Assembly: GCA_037176905.1 (NCBI GenBank)
Contig: JBBBWG010027313.1
Location: forward strand, 7,034 to 50,033
Origin: Azolla pinnata
Taxonomy: Eukaryota > Streptophyta > Polypodiopsida > Salviniales > Salviniaceae
DNA: 43,000 nt
Reading direction: 5' to 3'
The stretch's first letter is position 1. Every line of letters starts with the position of its first letter. Shown one piece after another: positions 1 through 12,890 of this stretch. The notes beneath the pieces are model-generated. The model had not been told where the DNA came from and did not search any database. It worked only from the letters and a program-made list of their open reading frames with translations. The translations under genes and the position numbers were made by a program.

Positions 1-1805
1 GAACCCTTCTTCATCATATAACCTGAAACAAAAGAAAGGAAGACCTATATCAACAATTTCAAGAGGCCAAAATGGTCTACAGTTCCAACGAGAGATTGCA
101 TTTTACACTGTTGTATCGTCTTGGAGAACAGCAAACCAAAATAAGTGTAATTAGAAATAAGACTGGAACTGTTGCCTTCAAAAGATCTCCTACGAGGGCC
201 AATCTAATGTGGAGAAATGCCTGGAGCAAGCAAAGCAAAGCAATGTCTTTATATGTCAATGCAAAGGGTGGCGAAACTGTGGTCTGCATGCCCTGCCAAT
301 TGCTATTCATTGACCTATTCTCATCACTTTTCTTGGTCAAACTTCAAAATGAATGCCAATCCTTTATCATTGACAAATATCCATGCATGCTTCAGTAAGT
401 ATTTTACCACAATTCATTTGTAATAGTTCTTTCTGCTATGTGATGGTCCAATCTATCAGCAACTGTCTTGCTGACTGCATGTTGCCATGTCTCTGTCAGT
501 AGTATGGATGAATCCCATTCATCCTTATATGATTTTCTCTTTCTTCCTCAGACATGATATCATCCTTGTTGTCCTAAGTGTTGTAGGCCAGGGAAATAAT
601 TTTTTCAGATTCATCATTTTTCCCATTGGGGTATAACCGCTGTTAAGAAATCCATTGGACACTAGTGTACTAGCAGAGTCTGTACGTTTTGAGAGTTGGC
701 TGTAGTTCAGAAGCAGTAATTTTTTCCAAGAATATAAGATTGTAATGTGTATATTCTCTCTTATCCACGGTTTATTCAGATGTGTTCTAAATCAGTTGGT
801 GAAATCAAAGAAATGGCTATATTCAGAGAACGAAATCTTGGATGGGCTGCCATTTAGGGATGCATCTAGATTGGACGAGCTACATGCCACCTGGATATGA
901 TTCTCCGGCATTATTGGTTGCAAAATCTAGTCAGGATTTTTAGAGATGTCAGTCGTTTAGCGTAGGCTGTAAAGATTTCGAGGTTGTTTATTGATAGCAA
1001 TATGAATACATTATCAATATTTGGAATTAGGATATCAAGTCCAAAGCTATAATGTGTTATAACCTTCCATGTAGTGCCTGAAAGGCATTACCTCCTTCTT
1101 TCACCAAAAATAATATTTAGAATTCTTAGCTTATCAAAATAAGCGTATTAGGTCCCAAATCTTATGATGCTCTTGGACTAGTGATAAGATGGTTTCAAGT
1201 GGTCGTTCATTTACTAACTACCTATCCTCAGTTTGTTCTGATCAAATTTGATTTTTACTTAAGTTTGCTTCAGATAATGTTAGAGCTCACAGCAATTTAG
1301 AAGATGTCTCTTCTGTGCTTTAGTATAACTTATTAAAGAACATGCAATCCAAAGTGTTTGTTGATGATCTAGATGCAAATTTATATTGAAGATGTACAAG
1401 AGTCTGCAACTGTGGTAATAAAGGCCATGAGAAATGATCTTGTACTGAATGGGGAGTGGAGTTCCATTCAAGGAACTTCAGAACAATGTAGGAAGCAACA
1501 GAGTATGTTCCAAAGCACTTGGGACAGCATCGATGTTTATGAATGTTCACAAGGGGCCTAGCCTGGAACCATAAAGCTCTAATTGACTTATTTCCACCAC
1601 TGAGTATGTGGACAGCTACATGATGAACACTGAGGGCAATTCATCGCTATACACCAGTTTCTAATCTTCTCAGTCTGATGATTATATGATAGGAATGTCC
1701 TTGTACTTTCTATGTCCTATTAATACAAAGTTGTATCTTGAAAAATAAATTGTTTTATAGGAGTATTAATATGTCTGTTAAAATTCAGCTTTTCTAATGT
1801 CATAG
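1..1805 (+). other. Intronic sequence of the SRFR1-like gene
   Basis: This stretch lies upstream of the first recognisable exon, which opens at 1806 with an in-phase acceptor, so it is probably intron of the same gene. I looked for further TPR-coding exons and found none. The short open frames here show no TPR pattern and no known domain. The upstream exons must lie beyond the window edge, unless a very short exon escaped notice. Confidence 0.5.
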
Positions 1806-4800
1806 GGGTGCTATCAAGGAATTAACTGCAGGATTGGAGCAAGATCCTGCTAACCTGGAATGTAAGTACTTGCGAGGATCCTGTCACCATGCAGTTGGGG
1901 AGTATGCTGATGCGGTAAGTGAGGGAGGTTTTTAAGTGAAGCAATGTTTTCTTTTGCTATGGTATTTAACGAAATTTAGTTTTCATGTAAAACTATTCTA
2001 GTTTTGATAAGATTGAGACTCTTCCTTCTTATTTGCATTTTCTTGTTCATGGTTGTTATATCTAAGTAACTTATTATCTATTTTATTTTGAAGTACTAAT
2101 TCCAATTATAGAAACATTTCTATTATTGATTGTTTCTTTAATGGCAACTCACTATATGAGTAAAGCCATATGACTGCTTTTTCTCCACACACCTTATACT
2201 AAAATTTAGAGTTTTGGACCTTTTTATTCAGCAATAGTTCCATCGGGCAAGAGATTGGCTGGCCCACAAATAGTATTGATTCTGATAAAATACTGCATTT
2301 TCCTAATTCATCTGGACCTTGCTATGGGTGATTCCGTATGCACGAGGCTTTCAGTACTTGATCTACAGTTTTTTTCTCAGAACTCTTCAGTTTAAGCAAA
2401 TCATCCTCACTATATTCAAGCAAATGTTTTATTGTTTGTATTTCAACTCTTTTAAGACAATTCAAAGCCCTACCAGGTGATTTCAGTTGATCAATAAACG
2501 TACTTGTTATTGATAACCTCACACCATTGAGTCCGAAGAATGCTGATTATTGCCGAGGTGAGGACTCTTCAATGTAATTACTAGGAGAAAGTACTAGTGC
2601 TTGTCTCTGATAAATCAGACCAAGCTTCTGGTTCTGATTGCGGAAAGCTTCGAATTTTAGGGATTAAAAAGCCATTTGTCATATAAATAGCTTCCTAGTT
2701 TAGATAGAAGAATGGGGTAAAGGGTGGGCGTTTTTGTTGTGCTGTCACCTCCTCCCCCCCAACCCCCGCTACTGGAAAAAAATGCCACTCAGTCAGGTAG
2801 AATGTAGCTTTCCAGAACCTGCTGTTTTAGGTTTGAGTATTGTAGGGCGCGTTTCTTGTCTCTGAACCAGCAGAAGGGATTGTTTTCTGCTTTATATGTC
2901 TCTTAAAGTGTAGAAACTTGAAGCGACAAACAAAAATAGCTGTTGTAGAGGGACATATATATTTCCCTTAGTCTAAACAATTTCTAGACTACAAATAAAT
3001 ATTGACCATATAACTGCTCTTGTCCTCATACATGTTCTGTATTGATTTAAGGACCAACAGTCATATGAAACACAAAGAAGTCACTGCTAAATTTTTCAAT
3101 TGCTTGTGCCTTGTTTTATTGTGTGATGAGCAGGAAGGTTTGGATGATGAATGTCCTTAATTTTCGTAGAGACCTTTTTGTTCTTCTGAAAAAAGGGTTA
3201 CTGTGGTAGTTTATAGCATGCTGCATACTCTAATCAATTGGATGATATGATCATACCTTCTTGCTTTAACAAACATTCGATTCTAAATACCTGAAAGTTT
3301 CTTTATAGAGTACATAATTGATTGGATATGTCATTTGTGCTTTTTGATGTTAATAACAAAGTAGAATTGTTAGTAAATTGGATCCGTGTAGTTTTAATTT
3401 CAAATAAATTTTCTTTTAAACAATCAGTTCTAGTACAGGCTTTTTATTAGGAATAACTTTTAATAATTGTGCTTGCAGCCCTGTATTATTTAGCAGCTGC
3501 AATAATTATTTAACATTTGTGCTGCAGCCTGAATATTTTGCAGCAGGAATAATAATTTAATGATTATGCTTGCAGCACTGTATTATTTAGCATCTATTTG
3601 TCACTTTTGTTTTAGTTGAGAATTGAACAGGATACCTTAAAAGTGAATCTTTGTTAACGCAGGTAAGAGATTATGATGGTGTATTAGAGATGGAGGCAGA
3701 TAGTATGGAAAAGTGTCTGCTACAAATTTTAGCATTTTATCAGGTACTCCCAGAGTTATGGCGTGTTCGTTGCAGAAAATTACATGTTTTTGTCCTCATC
3801 TGATGCCTTCACTTTCTGCAGCGAGTTGTTTCTCTCTACACAGCTTCAAAAGCCAATCACTCATTTAGTCTCTTCGACATTGATCATGATCTTCATCCTT
3901 CAGTGAAGGTAGATATGATTTTATATAAAGTGTGGCAAAATGTGCTTGTCATTTTACGTAAATGAAGTTCCCTCTTGTACAATTGTTGATTGTAGTTGAT
4001 TCACTCTTTGTTCATTTTTTTCACTACATATTTGTCTTTTTATACTCTCTTTTTCTTTCTTTAAACATTTCCTTTTCTCTCTTGCCCCACATTTATTGCT
4101 GAAGCTAATCCCCAAATTCATGCCTATCTGCAATATCGACCTTTCTTGTGTGATCAGAAGCTAGCCCCTATGTCATACCTACCTTCAAATTCTATCTTCT
4201 GTAGTATGATCAAAATTTTAATCCCAATGCTCAATTTACCTGCAATGTCTATATGACGTGAACCAAATCCTCGTGTTCATGCATACCTGCATAGATCACC
4301 CTGCAATGCCTGCTTGATCTATGTGTTACTGCTGTCTGTCGATTGTTGCTGCTTTTTGTTCTGCTGTTGTCCAAACTTCTAGTTTAATCCCCGACTGAAT
4401 CATGGCACATGCTGTCTCATCTTTGAATTTTGAGCGAAGAAGGGGAATCCCAATAGCGGGTACAAAACAGATACCTAGGCCACAGCAGGTAGTGCTCACT
4501 GTGCATATAAAGCATGCAAATGCTTGTAAATGTAGATGTCTGGAAAGATAATAAGTGAACAACTATTGATCCGTGATTCCAGGACTCAATTGATTGAGAG
4601 ACTGTATTGAGAAAGCCTGGAAGGAAGAAATGCAGCATACTCTGCAAAATAAAATAGAGACAAAAACTGGAATTACAATTTGCTCACTAAAGGTGGAAAT
4701 GATTGAAGACATATAAGTTGACTTTGGTAACCTTATAAGGAAATTCAACCTAGAACTCTTTGTGAAGGTATCACCTACTAAGATTGAATAATTCAAGTCA

Positions 4801-7800
4801 ATAAATCAAGTGATAAAAGTAGTCATAAAACAGATCAAACGCCGTGAAGAATGTGTGTCCACATTAAAGATAGAGCAGATAAGAAAAACGTGCAAAGAGA
4901 GGGTTAGAAAGGGCAAATTGCAATCTAAGGATGTGTATAAAGAAAATTTACTACCTCTATCTATGGAATTGATTGACGAATGCAACATTACTGGAAGAAG
5001 ATTCTGAAAATACTAGCTTGTGCAGTCATTGGTTAGGCCAAAAAATGGAAGCATCCATGAGGATGCTAGAAATCTTGGAAAGAAGATGGTAAAAGCAGAT
5101 ATTCTGATTGCATCAGCATGGAGTATGAGAGGAGAAGCGTCTAAGCCCTTCATGATTCATTGTATGGATATGAGAAAGAAAAAGCATGCCATCCTTGAAG
5201 TCATTTAAGTGTGCTGAAATGTATTTTGTTGAAGACCTCATAAAGAACACATGCTACAAGGCTAGATGCTGGAGATCAAGATAGATAAGCTGTCTATAGA
5301 GATGGTAGGTCCGTTACTATATAGAGAAGAGAACTGCACGATGGCATACAGTGTATGCGAATCTTACATGTGACTCTATGGAGTGCTATGGTGGCTATCA
5401 TGTTTTCGATCAAGGAGAGAATTGAAAGAGTGCTATATTTGTCACTACTGTTTTGTATGAAAGAAGAGGTAGATAGCATTGTGCTGTCAAATAAAGCTTT
5501 GGCTGGGACTATGAAAGGAACCTTTGTTAAGAGATTAATAATTATAGAATAATGCAAGTCAACAACAAAGAACCGGCACAACCTTCTTTACCTCTTATCT
5601 CTCAGTGAGTCAATGGTCAGATCAAATATGTTACTTTATGCAGGAAAGACACCCTGATCAAGAAAAAATGACTGCCAGCCAATGAAGGTGCTTCCCTTGC
5701 TTCAGGGATCTGCCCATGCTGGATTAGCTGATATTTGGAATGATTGGAAGGCAAAAAGTTAATCAGTGTGATATCTACATGATTCTGTCATTTTTAGTTT
5801 TATTTCTATATCTTTTTACACGTATTTTAGTTTGTTAGGCTATTCCGGCTGCTTATAAGATGCTAATATATATTTCTTTCATCCTCTTTAGTCTCCTCCA
5901 TATCTTCCCTCTTTCCGTTACATAGGACTACCTGTCTAGTCCTCACATTGTTCACAGTATAGAGGCAATTATCTATTGATCTAGGATAATTTATACCTTT
6001 GTTGCAGGAATCTTGGTGTAAAAGGCTGAGTCCCACAATGGCCATTGCTTCATTTTGTACATTACCACCCATAAAGGAATCTCTGAAGTCTGGTCGCCTT
6101 AGAGGACATGATTTTGTCAAATCGAAGGCAAAGAAATTGTTGCTGGATTTTGCTGACGAGCTTGGCTGTAAGATCCAATACCACTGTCCAGGATTTTTAA
6201 AGAGCAAGAGACAGGTTGGTAAACTTGTCAGTTATTATTTCTTTGTCTATTTAAAGCTGATATCGGCTTCATGATTTTAATTCATTATCTTCGTTACAGC
6301 ATCGAATGGCAGGCCTTGCTGCTCTTGAGATTGCACAAAAGGTACTTGGTACATGGAAAGCAATGCGGGATCCTGGTAATTCTCAGGAAAAACCTGCCGG
6401 CAGTAAATTTGGTAAACGGATTAGAAGAAGAGAGAGCATTGGTATAATTAGTAATAACCGAGGTGGAATTTGTACCAGCAGCAATGGTACTGACTCTTCA
6501 ACAACTCATGGTTTTCATGAAGACAAGTCCGTTAGTAGGCTCATCTTGAACTGGCAAGGTGTGTACACAATTGCTGTAAAATGGAGGCAAATTTCTGAGC
6601 CATGTGATCCTGTTGTTTGGGTGAACAAATTAAGGTAGAGTTTTGTATTTCGTTGTCATTATGTTTAGTTCAAGCATGTGAAATGGCTATATGTTATAAC
6701 ATGCAGCGAGGATGAATTCAATTCTGGGTTTGGATCACACACCCCAATGTTGCTTGGTCAGGCAAGAGTTGTACGATATTATCCAAACTTTCAGAGGTGA
6801 GGATAAAAGGACCTTATCAGGTTCAGTTTACTTACTTTCTCACACTGTTCGTTGACTGTGTGTCTTGTGTTTATTCAGGGCATTTTCAATCTTGAAAAAC
6901 TTAATGATCAGCAATAAATGTGTTTACAATGCAGCGAGTGAACCTGTCGCCATTACAACCTCAGAGCAATTGAAATCTGTAAGTAGTTTCTTGTTGCTAG
7001 TGACACTAGGTACACCGTAATTGGGCTAGCACATTCCAAATTTATGGCAACACAGTTTTGAAGAAGAATATTCTTAAAGCTCTTCATGCAATAGCTGAAA
7101 TGAGGTACCCTGTGAGACCGCGCACCTAAGTGTGTTCATTCTTGTCCATACCATTTAAATGCATGGTATCTCATCATGTTTCAGGGCATCTCATCTCATC
7201 TCTTTGAAATCTTTATAAAGAAAAAAAGAGTCTAGGAAGTGTATTTAACCAACAATAACTTTTCTCTTTCTAAGAGGTTTGTATTTGTATTCACATGTCC
7301 AAAGCATCAGCACATGATTTTTGTTTGGGAATGGGCATGAATGTATACAAACATGATCCTGTTAACAACCTTATGCTGGGCAATACTGAAGTTCTTGGAA
7401 ATTTTGCAAATAAAGTCTCTGGGGTTAAGAGTTTGCTGTTTGGGGTTACATGTGGCACTTCGATGTCGTGTTGGAGAAAGGCCCTTAACATGTACATACA
7501 TGATCTTGTTGGGTACCTTACATCGAGCAACAATGAATGTTTAGTTTTGGGGCACATAGTTGGCAATCTATTTTGTTTGTGTCAGGCCCACTGAAGAATT
7601 GGTCCAAATAAATGCATGCAGTCTAACCTTGCTGTAGAATATCCAAGGGTTAACCAATATATTATAAATCAGACCTGTGTACATATTTGTAATTACAAGA
7701 ACCCGAGTTTAAGTTTTATAGTGAAATGTAAGAGATTATCCTCATTGTTTCTTTTAATGATGTTTTCAAGGGTCACCCATGTGTCTTGTAATTGCAGATC

Positions 7801-9700
7801 AAAGATGCTGAAACGCTCTCTCAGTTATATGACATTCTTGGTCAAGATTTCTGGGTGGTGACGCCATGCTATAGTACAGCTGATCCAGGGTATGTCCCTG
7901 GTTCATTATCTCTGGATAGTCCCCAATGTCCACGAGGACAAGAAGCAATTCTGTTATTTCCTAGGTTGTTATTGCTACATATGTACATACACATTTTGTC
8001 AATGATTTGCTTCTGTTTCATTTATAACGTCGAGTTTCTTTGAAGTTATGTAGTTTACAGATTTTTGAATGCACATTCTACAGTTTCCAGTATTGCTTTG
8101 TCCAGAATTTTTCTGTGGAACCCTTTTACAACGTTATGAAACCCCCCACCAAAGTGAAGTATTAACAGGTGTTGGAAATGCAGGAAAGTATTGGATGGAA
8201 CACGCTTGATCTTACAGAAGTCGTAAGTGATGTAGCCGTTATTCCTAACCTCAGTCTATCCGGTACATATATAAACCTTTCCTTTTATATCTTATGATCA
8301 TCAGGGCAGAACATGGCTTTGATTTCTCCATTAGGACTCCTGGGACACCTGCACGGTGGGCTGAATTTGACCATGAAATGACATCGGCATGGGAGGTATC
8401 CAAGAACTAGACAATTTCTTATCTATTTGTTTGATAGTTATGTAAGGTACATAAGACTGTTTTCTTTATTGAAGGCACTGTGTGACACATATTGCTGGGA
8501 AACATATGGTGTGATGGACATAAACCTCTTGGAGAAGATCCGAGACTGCATATTGAAGTTGAGTTTTTACTGGTATGTTTCTATCGATCAACTATCAAGT
8601 AAGCACCATAGAAAAGGCATACCTATATGATTAATACCTATAATAATACTGAACGCATCATATACCCCATGCCATATCCTCATGGGAGACATAGAAGACT
8701 ATGCTAATTTATGATATTATATACGGCCTAATGTGAAAGACAAATGTGGATGGTGATGATTAACTGTACTACTTTTTAGTCGGTCTTGACCTATCAATTA
8801 GGTTCCACTTTTAGAATGCATTAATTCCTCCACAAGCACTAGAGAGCCACTTTAATGTCATAAGAAGATAGAGGGAGGTGATGCATTCACTGGTGAGAGA
8901 TACTGTACAGAAGACGCTTTCCAACAGCTACCATGTTCTGATGTCAGGTATAATTTTATGCCATTGGCACGGGGCACAGCCGCTGTTGGTTATGTAACCC
9001 TTCTTGGACTATTTCTAGCTGCGGGCATGAGAGTCACTGCCGATATTCCAAAAGATGTGCAGGTCTGTTATGATGTTTTTATTTTCAATGGTATGCAAGG
9101 TGAAGAATGAGCAGCAGTTAATTAAGAATGCCTTGAGATTAAGAAATGTCTACCCAATCATCTTTTTCATGGCTTGATTCAAAGAGCAGGAACTGGAAAA
9201 TAAGATTGGTTGGATTGTTACTAGTGTAAGTTGCATATCTGTTTTAGAGAAACCGGCATCCAAAGAGGAGTATACTATCCATTTTATAGCTCAAAAGCAC
9301 TCGTAGACGAGGCATATGGGCAGGTCCTCTGCCAAGAATAATTATTTGTTGGAAGAGTGAAATATTTTCACACAATAAGTGTGGACATATGAGGAGGATA
9401 TTCAAACCAATCAACAATCTTTGTTGCAATTTAGATTTCCTGAATCCACATATCTGCTGTAAAGCTCTTGAAACACTCTTTAGTTGGCTAGATTGTTATC
9501 CACTGAAGAAAGCTTGGTGACAGGTGGACTGGGAGGCGATCTTATCACCAAATGTGGATATGTTCATGGAGTCAATACGGCCTTGGCTGTACTCTTCAGT
9601 GAAGGCCGAGGCACTGTGGCAAAGTCTTCCTGATGTGGCCTCAACATTTCCAACAACCGGGTCAGTAGTTGCTGCCCTTAGCTCTTATGACGTTGATTGA
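1806..9700 (+). CDS. SRFR1: SRFR1/TTC13-like tetratricopeptide protein, C-terminal 539 residues
   Basis: Thirteen exons join in a single frame: 1806-1914, 3663-3743, 3822-3908, 6008-6214, 6300-6634, 6707-6796, 6879-6978, 7798-7889, 8184-8222, 8305-8395, 8475-8572, 8948-9062 and 9524-9700 (TGA). All introns are GT..AG. The first exons carry the last TPR-like helices (GAIKELTAGLEQDPANLECK, then VRDYDGVLEME). The rest is the long conserved C-terminal region with the motifs HRMAGLAALEIAQKVLGTW, WVVTPCYSTADPGK and YNFMPLARGTAAVGYVTLLG, ending VVAALSSYDVD. From memory this layout and tail match plant SRFR1 and, more distantly, animal TTC13. In Arabidopsis SRFR1 is a TPR adaptor that represses effector-triggered immunity and binds EDS1 and TCP factors. 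The N-terminal TPR array is off the window, so the gene is partial only because of the window edge. The family call is firm; immune function here is inferred from homology. Confidence 0.82.
3450..3593 (+). repeat. Three tandem ~48-bp AT-rich units in an SRFR1-like intron
   Basis: Copies start near 3450, 3499 and 3546. Each runs through GGAATAA, an ATTGTGCTTGCAG-like stretch and TATTATTTAGCA. They lie just before the exon at 3663, and each carries an AG in an acceptor-like TGCAG context. Confidence 0.65.
4103..4320 (+). repeat. Degenerate tandem repeat (~50-70 bp units) in a 2.1-kb intron
   Basis: Roughly four diverged units share the theme 'AATCCCCAAATTCATGCC', 'TACCTGCAAT' and 'TTGATCTATG' or 'TGTGATCA'. 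They lie in the intron 3909-6007. The rest of that intron (about 4400-5750) is slightly purine-rich and has several short open frames on both strands, but I recognise no gene or element in it. Confidence 0.5.
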
Positions 9701-10797
9701 CACTACTTTCCGTATCTTTGAATTGGCTTTTGTATGCATACAATTCCATGCCCATGCTTTTCGTATCGATTAGAAATGTATGATTAATTCTTGTGGAACT
9801 GTATGTGCCGTGATGCATTTGATCATGAGAATCATAGTAATGTTTGATTCCGGATGGTCCATCTGCCGAACGAAACTGTACTCATAAAAGATCGAATGGA
9901 TTGCGATTGCATGCTATGTCCATCCCTTGGAGCTCAATGTCAAGACGATGGGTTCTAGTATCTGTCTGAATCAATCGTCGAGCTTCTTCTGTGAAGTTGC
10001 TCCCATTGTTTTAAGAGCCCTAAACTGTGAGGAAAGAAAAGCATGCTTGCTCCCATTGTGTTATAGAGCAGGGGGCTGTCGATGCACTTACTTTTCATCG
10101 CTAACAACGATGGAAAACATGAGTCAAGCTTTTGCATGGTGATCTAATCGATTGCATTACAATTAGCAGTAGCTTGTATGATGCATCAACAAAGGAAGTA
10201 ATTCTCTTCTACTTTCAATAGGCTGAACAATTTCCTTTCATGCATCAAAAGATTGATTTTCCTTTATAACGTGAGAATCATTGAGCTGGATTTTCTGTTG
10301 GATTCAAATCTCGCGTTTACAATCCCCATTTGTGGATGACTGGATTTGAGGAAAAACTCGCTTGTTACGTCGTCTCATGGGGCAAATCATTCTGGCCGAA
10401 GAACACGCTAATTGAACCTTTCTTTCCTTTCTCTCTACAAATATGCGATTATGGGAGAGAAGTGCAAATGGATGGTTTGGAAGGGGAGAATTCTGCTGTT
10501 GAAAAGCTTTGTGTTTTCATGGCAAAAACGATCATTCACTTCGATGTATAGAAATCCCAAATTAGCAAATGTCTTGGCGGTGAAACGATCAATCACTTCC
10601 AATGTATAGAAATCCCAAATCAGCAAATGTTTTTGGTGGCAAAAGGATGATCAATCGGTTTGATATACAGAATCCTTTGGCCCAAATGTTAGCAGATAGA
10701 TCTCTAAACATCTATTGCTTGATACTGCTACCCGATTGTCGTGTATAGCTTTGAGAAATTTTAAAAGAAAAAAAACTGACAGACCTACAAGATGAAC
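9701..10797. other. 3' flank of the SRFR1-like gene, no gene seen
   Basis: This holds the 3'UTR and intergenic DNA after the TGA at 9698-9700. The short open frames show no domain. A three-copy minisatellite lies at 10521-10690 and is listed separately. Confidence 0.5.
10521..10690 (+). repeat. Three-copy ~57-bp minisatellite
   Basis: Copies begin at about 10521, 10576 and 10635. Each contains GGCAAAA or GGCGGTGAAA, then ACGATCAATCACTTC, TGTATAGAAATCCCAAA and AGCAAATGT. The third copy is the most diverged. Confidence 0.8.
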
Positions 10798-10986
10798 AGG
10801 GAAAGATGATGCTGCAAAACACAAAATGGTGTAGTGATATTAAAAGGCTTAGGGTTTATGGCTTATGGTTTAAGGCTTGGGCATGCGAGAAACCCCATCT
10901 AACATGGTTTAGCAAAAGCATGGATCCCATGATCATGGTGATGGTGATGGTGATGATGGTGATGGTGATAATGATGATGGTGATGG

Positions 10987-11020
<34 letters not shown>

Positions 11021-11369
11021 AGTGATGATGATGGCCCACTTCTAGGCATTGAGAACATGCCCTTGTTTTCTTGTCCACTAAATCTGGCTAAGCCATGGTG
11101 CATTCATCAAGGAATAGGGAAACATGATGCTGCGAGACACAAAAAGGTGTAACCATATTAAAACGCTAGTTTAAGGTTTAGGGTTTAGGGTTTAGGGTTT
11201 AGGGTTTAGGGCTTGGGCATGCAAGAAAAACATCATCAACATGGATCCCATGATGGTGATGGTGGTGGTGATGATGATGATGGTGATGGTCATTTCCAGA
11301 CATCGAGAACGAACCCTTGTTTTTATTTTTCTTTTTTTTTTCTTGTCCAGTAAGTCTGGCTAAGCCATT
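10798..11369 (+). repeat. Tandem pair of ~300-bp composite modules (telomere-like plus GATGGT tract)
   Basis: Two copies start at 10798 and 11116, an offset of 318 bp. Both run in the same order: AGGGAAAnATGATGCTGC, ACAAAAnGGTGTA, TTTAGGG-like units, GCTTGGGCATGC, ATGGATCCCATGAT, a GATGGT/GATGAT microsatellite, CATTGAGAAC or CATCGAGAAC, CCCTTGTTTT, TCTTGTCCA and TCTGGCTAAGCCAT. The telomere-like and GAT tracts differ in length between copies. The second copy holds five uninterrupted telomere units near 11176-11210. Confidence 0.8.
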
Positions 11370-11565
11370 CAAAGGCTCTCTATGATCGAGACAAGCAAGC
11401 GATGCTCCGAATGATTCGCATGCGAGGGCCAGAAAGCGTGTAAGTTCGTTCTCGCCCGCAGACTGCTCCTCCTGATGATGCCTCTGGTTATATAATCGAA
11501 TCGAGACGAAAAACTAAAGGCAAACAGTAAAGGGGAGGATAATGTCACAAGGACCCATGTACTAC

Positions 11566-11585
11566 ATACATACATACACACACAC

Positions 11586-11616
<31 letters not shown>

Positions 11617-11897
11617 AATACATACGCTTCAAACTTCAAGGAAGGTACGTGGGGGTACGAGGACAATACATACGGATGGAAATGTAAATGTATCATCCAC
11701 ACACGCACGCACGATGTCTCCGCCTCCTTCTTTTTAGTATTATAATTACTATTATCATCATCGGTTTCTTTTACGACCGCAGTCGTGTCGTGTCTGCATG
11801 AATGCATACACTATGCATGTACTTACGTACGTACGTACGTAAGTACGTATGTGTATATGTATGTGTATATGTATATGTATGTATGTATGTATATACA
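11566..11897 (+). repeat. TACA/GTAT/GTAC simple repeats
   Basis: ACAT/TACA tetranucleotides fill 11566-11625, and GTAC followed by GTAT runs fill 11819-11897. A perfect 28-bp palindrome made of ACGT steps lies at 11819-11846. The open frames across this stretch are a by-product of the repeat. Confidence 0.8.
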
Positions 11898-11977
11898 GGT
11901 GAATCTCCAAGACAATGTTAACCTGGTCCCTGGGAGTGTATGTCCATATCCCTACACTTTCAAAGTTTGAACCCCTG

Positions 11978-12035
11978 GAAGAAGAAGAAGAAGAAGAAGA
12001 AGAAGAAGAAGAAGAAGAAGAAGAAGAAGAAGAAG
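11978..12035 (+). repeat. (GAA)19 microsatellite
   Basis: This is an uninterrupted purine tract of about 19 GAA units. It is followed at 12126-12134 by TTAGGGTTT and a TTTTC-rich pyrimidine run at 12135-12166. I see no coding sequence that would use it as a promoter or leader. Confidence 0.85.
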
Positions 12036-12370
12036 ACGAAACGAAAGATAAAACTGGAGGAGTCGTACGCACCCCACAGTTAAAGGTCTATCTTTCGCTT
12101 TCTGGAGCCTCCTGTTCCTCGTAGATTAGGGTTTCTTCTTTTCTTTTCTTTTCTTTTCTTCTTTTTTATAGGTCGGGGAGCTCGCGGTGGTGGTGATATA
12201 GATTTGTTGTAACCACCACCCTGCCTCCCCTCCCCTCCCCCTTGTATGATTTGATGGGGGTTTGGTAGAAGGACGATGCAATGCGACGGAAATGTTGCTG
12301 ATTGGATCGAGATCCGTAACAACTTGCTGACTGGATCTTGATCAGGTGGAGAAGCTGATTCCACCCGCTG

Positions 12371-12888
12371 GGGTTCAAGGTTCAGGGTTCAGGGTTCAGG
12401 GTTTAAGGTTTAAGGTTTAAGGTTTAAGGTTTAGGGTTTAGGATCTAAGGTTTAAGGTTTAAGGTTTAGGGTATAGGGTTTAAGGTTTAAGGTTTAGGGT
12501 ATAGGGTTTAAGGTTTAAGGTTTAGGGTTTAGGGTTTACGGCTTAAGGTTTAGGGTTTAGGGTTTAAGGCTTAAGGTTTAAGGTTTAGGGTTTAAGGTTT
12601 AAGGTTTAGGGTTTAGGGTTCAAGGTTTAGGGTTTAGGGTTTAAGGTTTGGGGTTTAGGGGATAAGGTTTTAGGTTTTAGGTTTTAGGTTGAGGGTTTAA
12701 GGATTAAGGTTTAGGGTTTAGGGTTTAAGGTTTAGGGTTGAAGGTTTAGGGTTTAGGGTTTAAGGTTTAAGGTGTAAGGTTTAGGGTCTAAGGTTTAGGG
12801 TTTAGGGTTTAAGGTTTAGGGTTTAGGGTCTAAGGTTTAAGGTTTAGGGTTTAGGGTTTAAGGCTTAGGGTTTAGGGTTTAGGGTTTA
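12371..12888 (+). repeat. Interstitial telomeric tract, degenerate TTTAGGG
   Basis: About 70 consecutive heptamers of the plant telomere type are present. TTTAGGG is mixed with TTTAAGG, TTCAGGG, TCTAAGG and ATAGGG variants, all with the G-rich strand on top. The tract ends at TTTAGA just before a short hairpin (12896-12917). Confidence 0.9.
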
Positions 12889-12890
12889 GA

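Noticed and set aside
1373-1561. 62-codon frame considered as an upstream SRFR1 exon
   Set aside because: It has no TPR pattern, no matching splice phase to the exon at 1806 and no recognised similarity.
7295-7594. 99-codon plus frame in the intron before the exon at 7798
   Set aside because: It lies between two well-supported SRFR1-like exons, includes no conserved segment and partly consists of a diverged internal repeat (ACATGATCCTGTT and ACATGATCTTGTT).
10806-11045. Met-rich 79-codon frame
   Set aside because: It is translation of the GATGGT/GATGAT microsatellite only.
11758-12124. Open frames with poly-Ser or poly-Glu across the GAA tract
   Set aside because: They are products of (GAA)n and GTAC/GTAT repeats, with no flanking domain or splice support.
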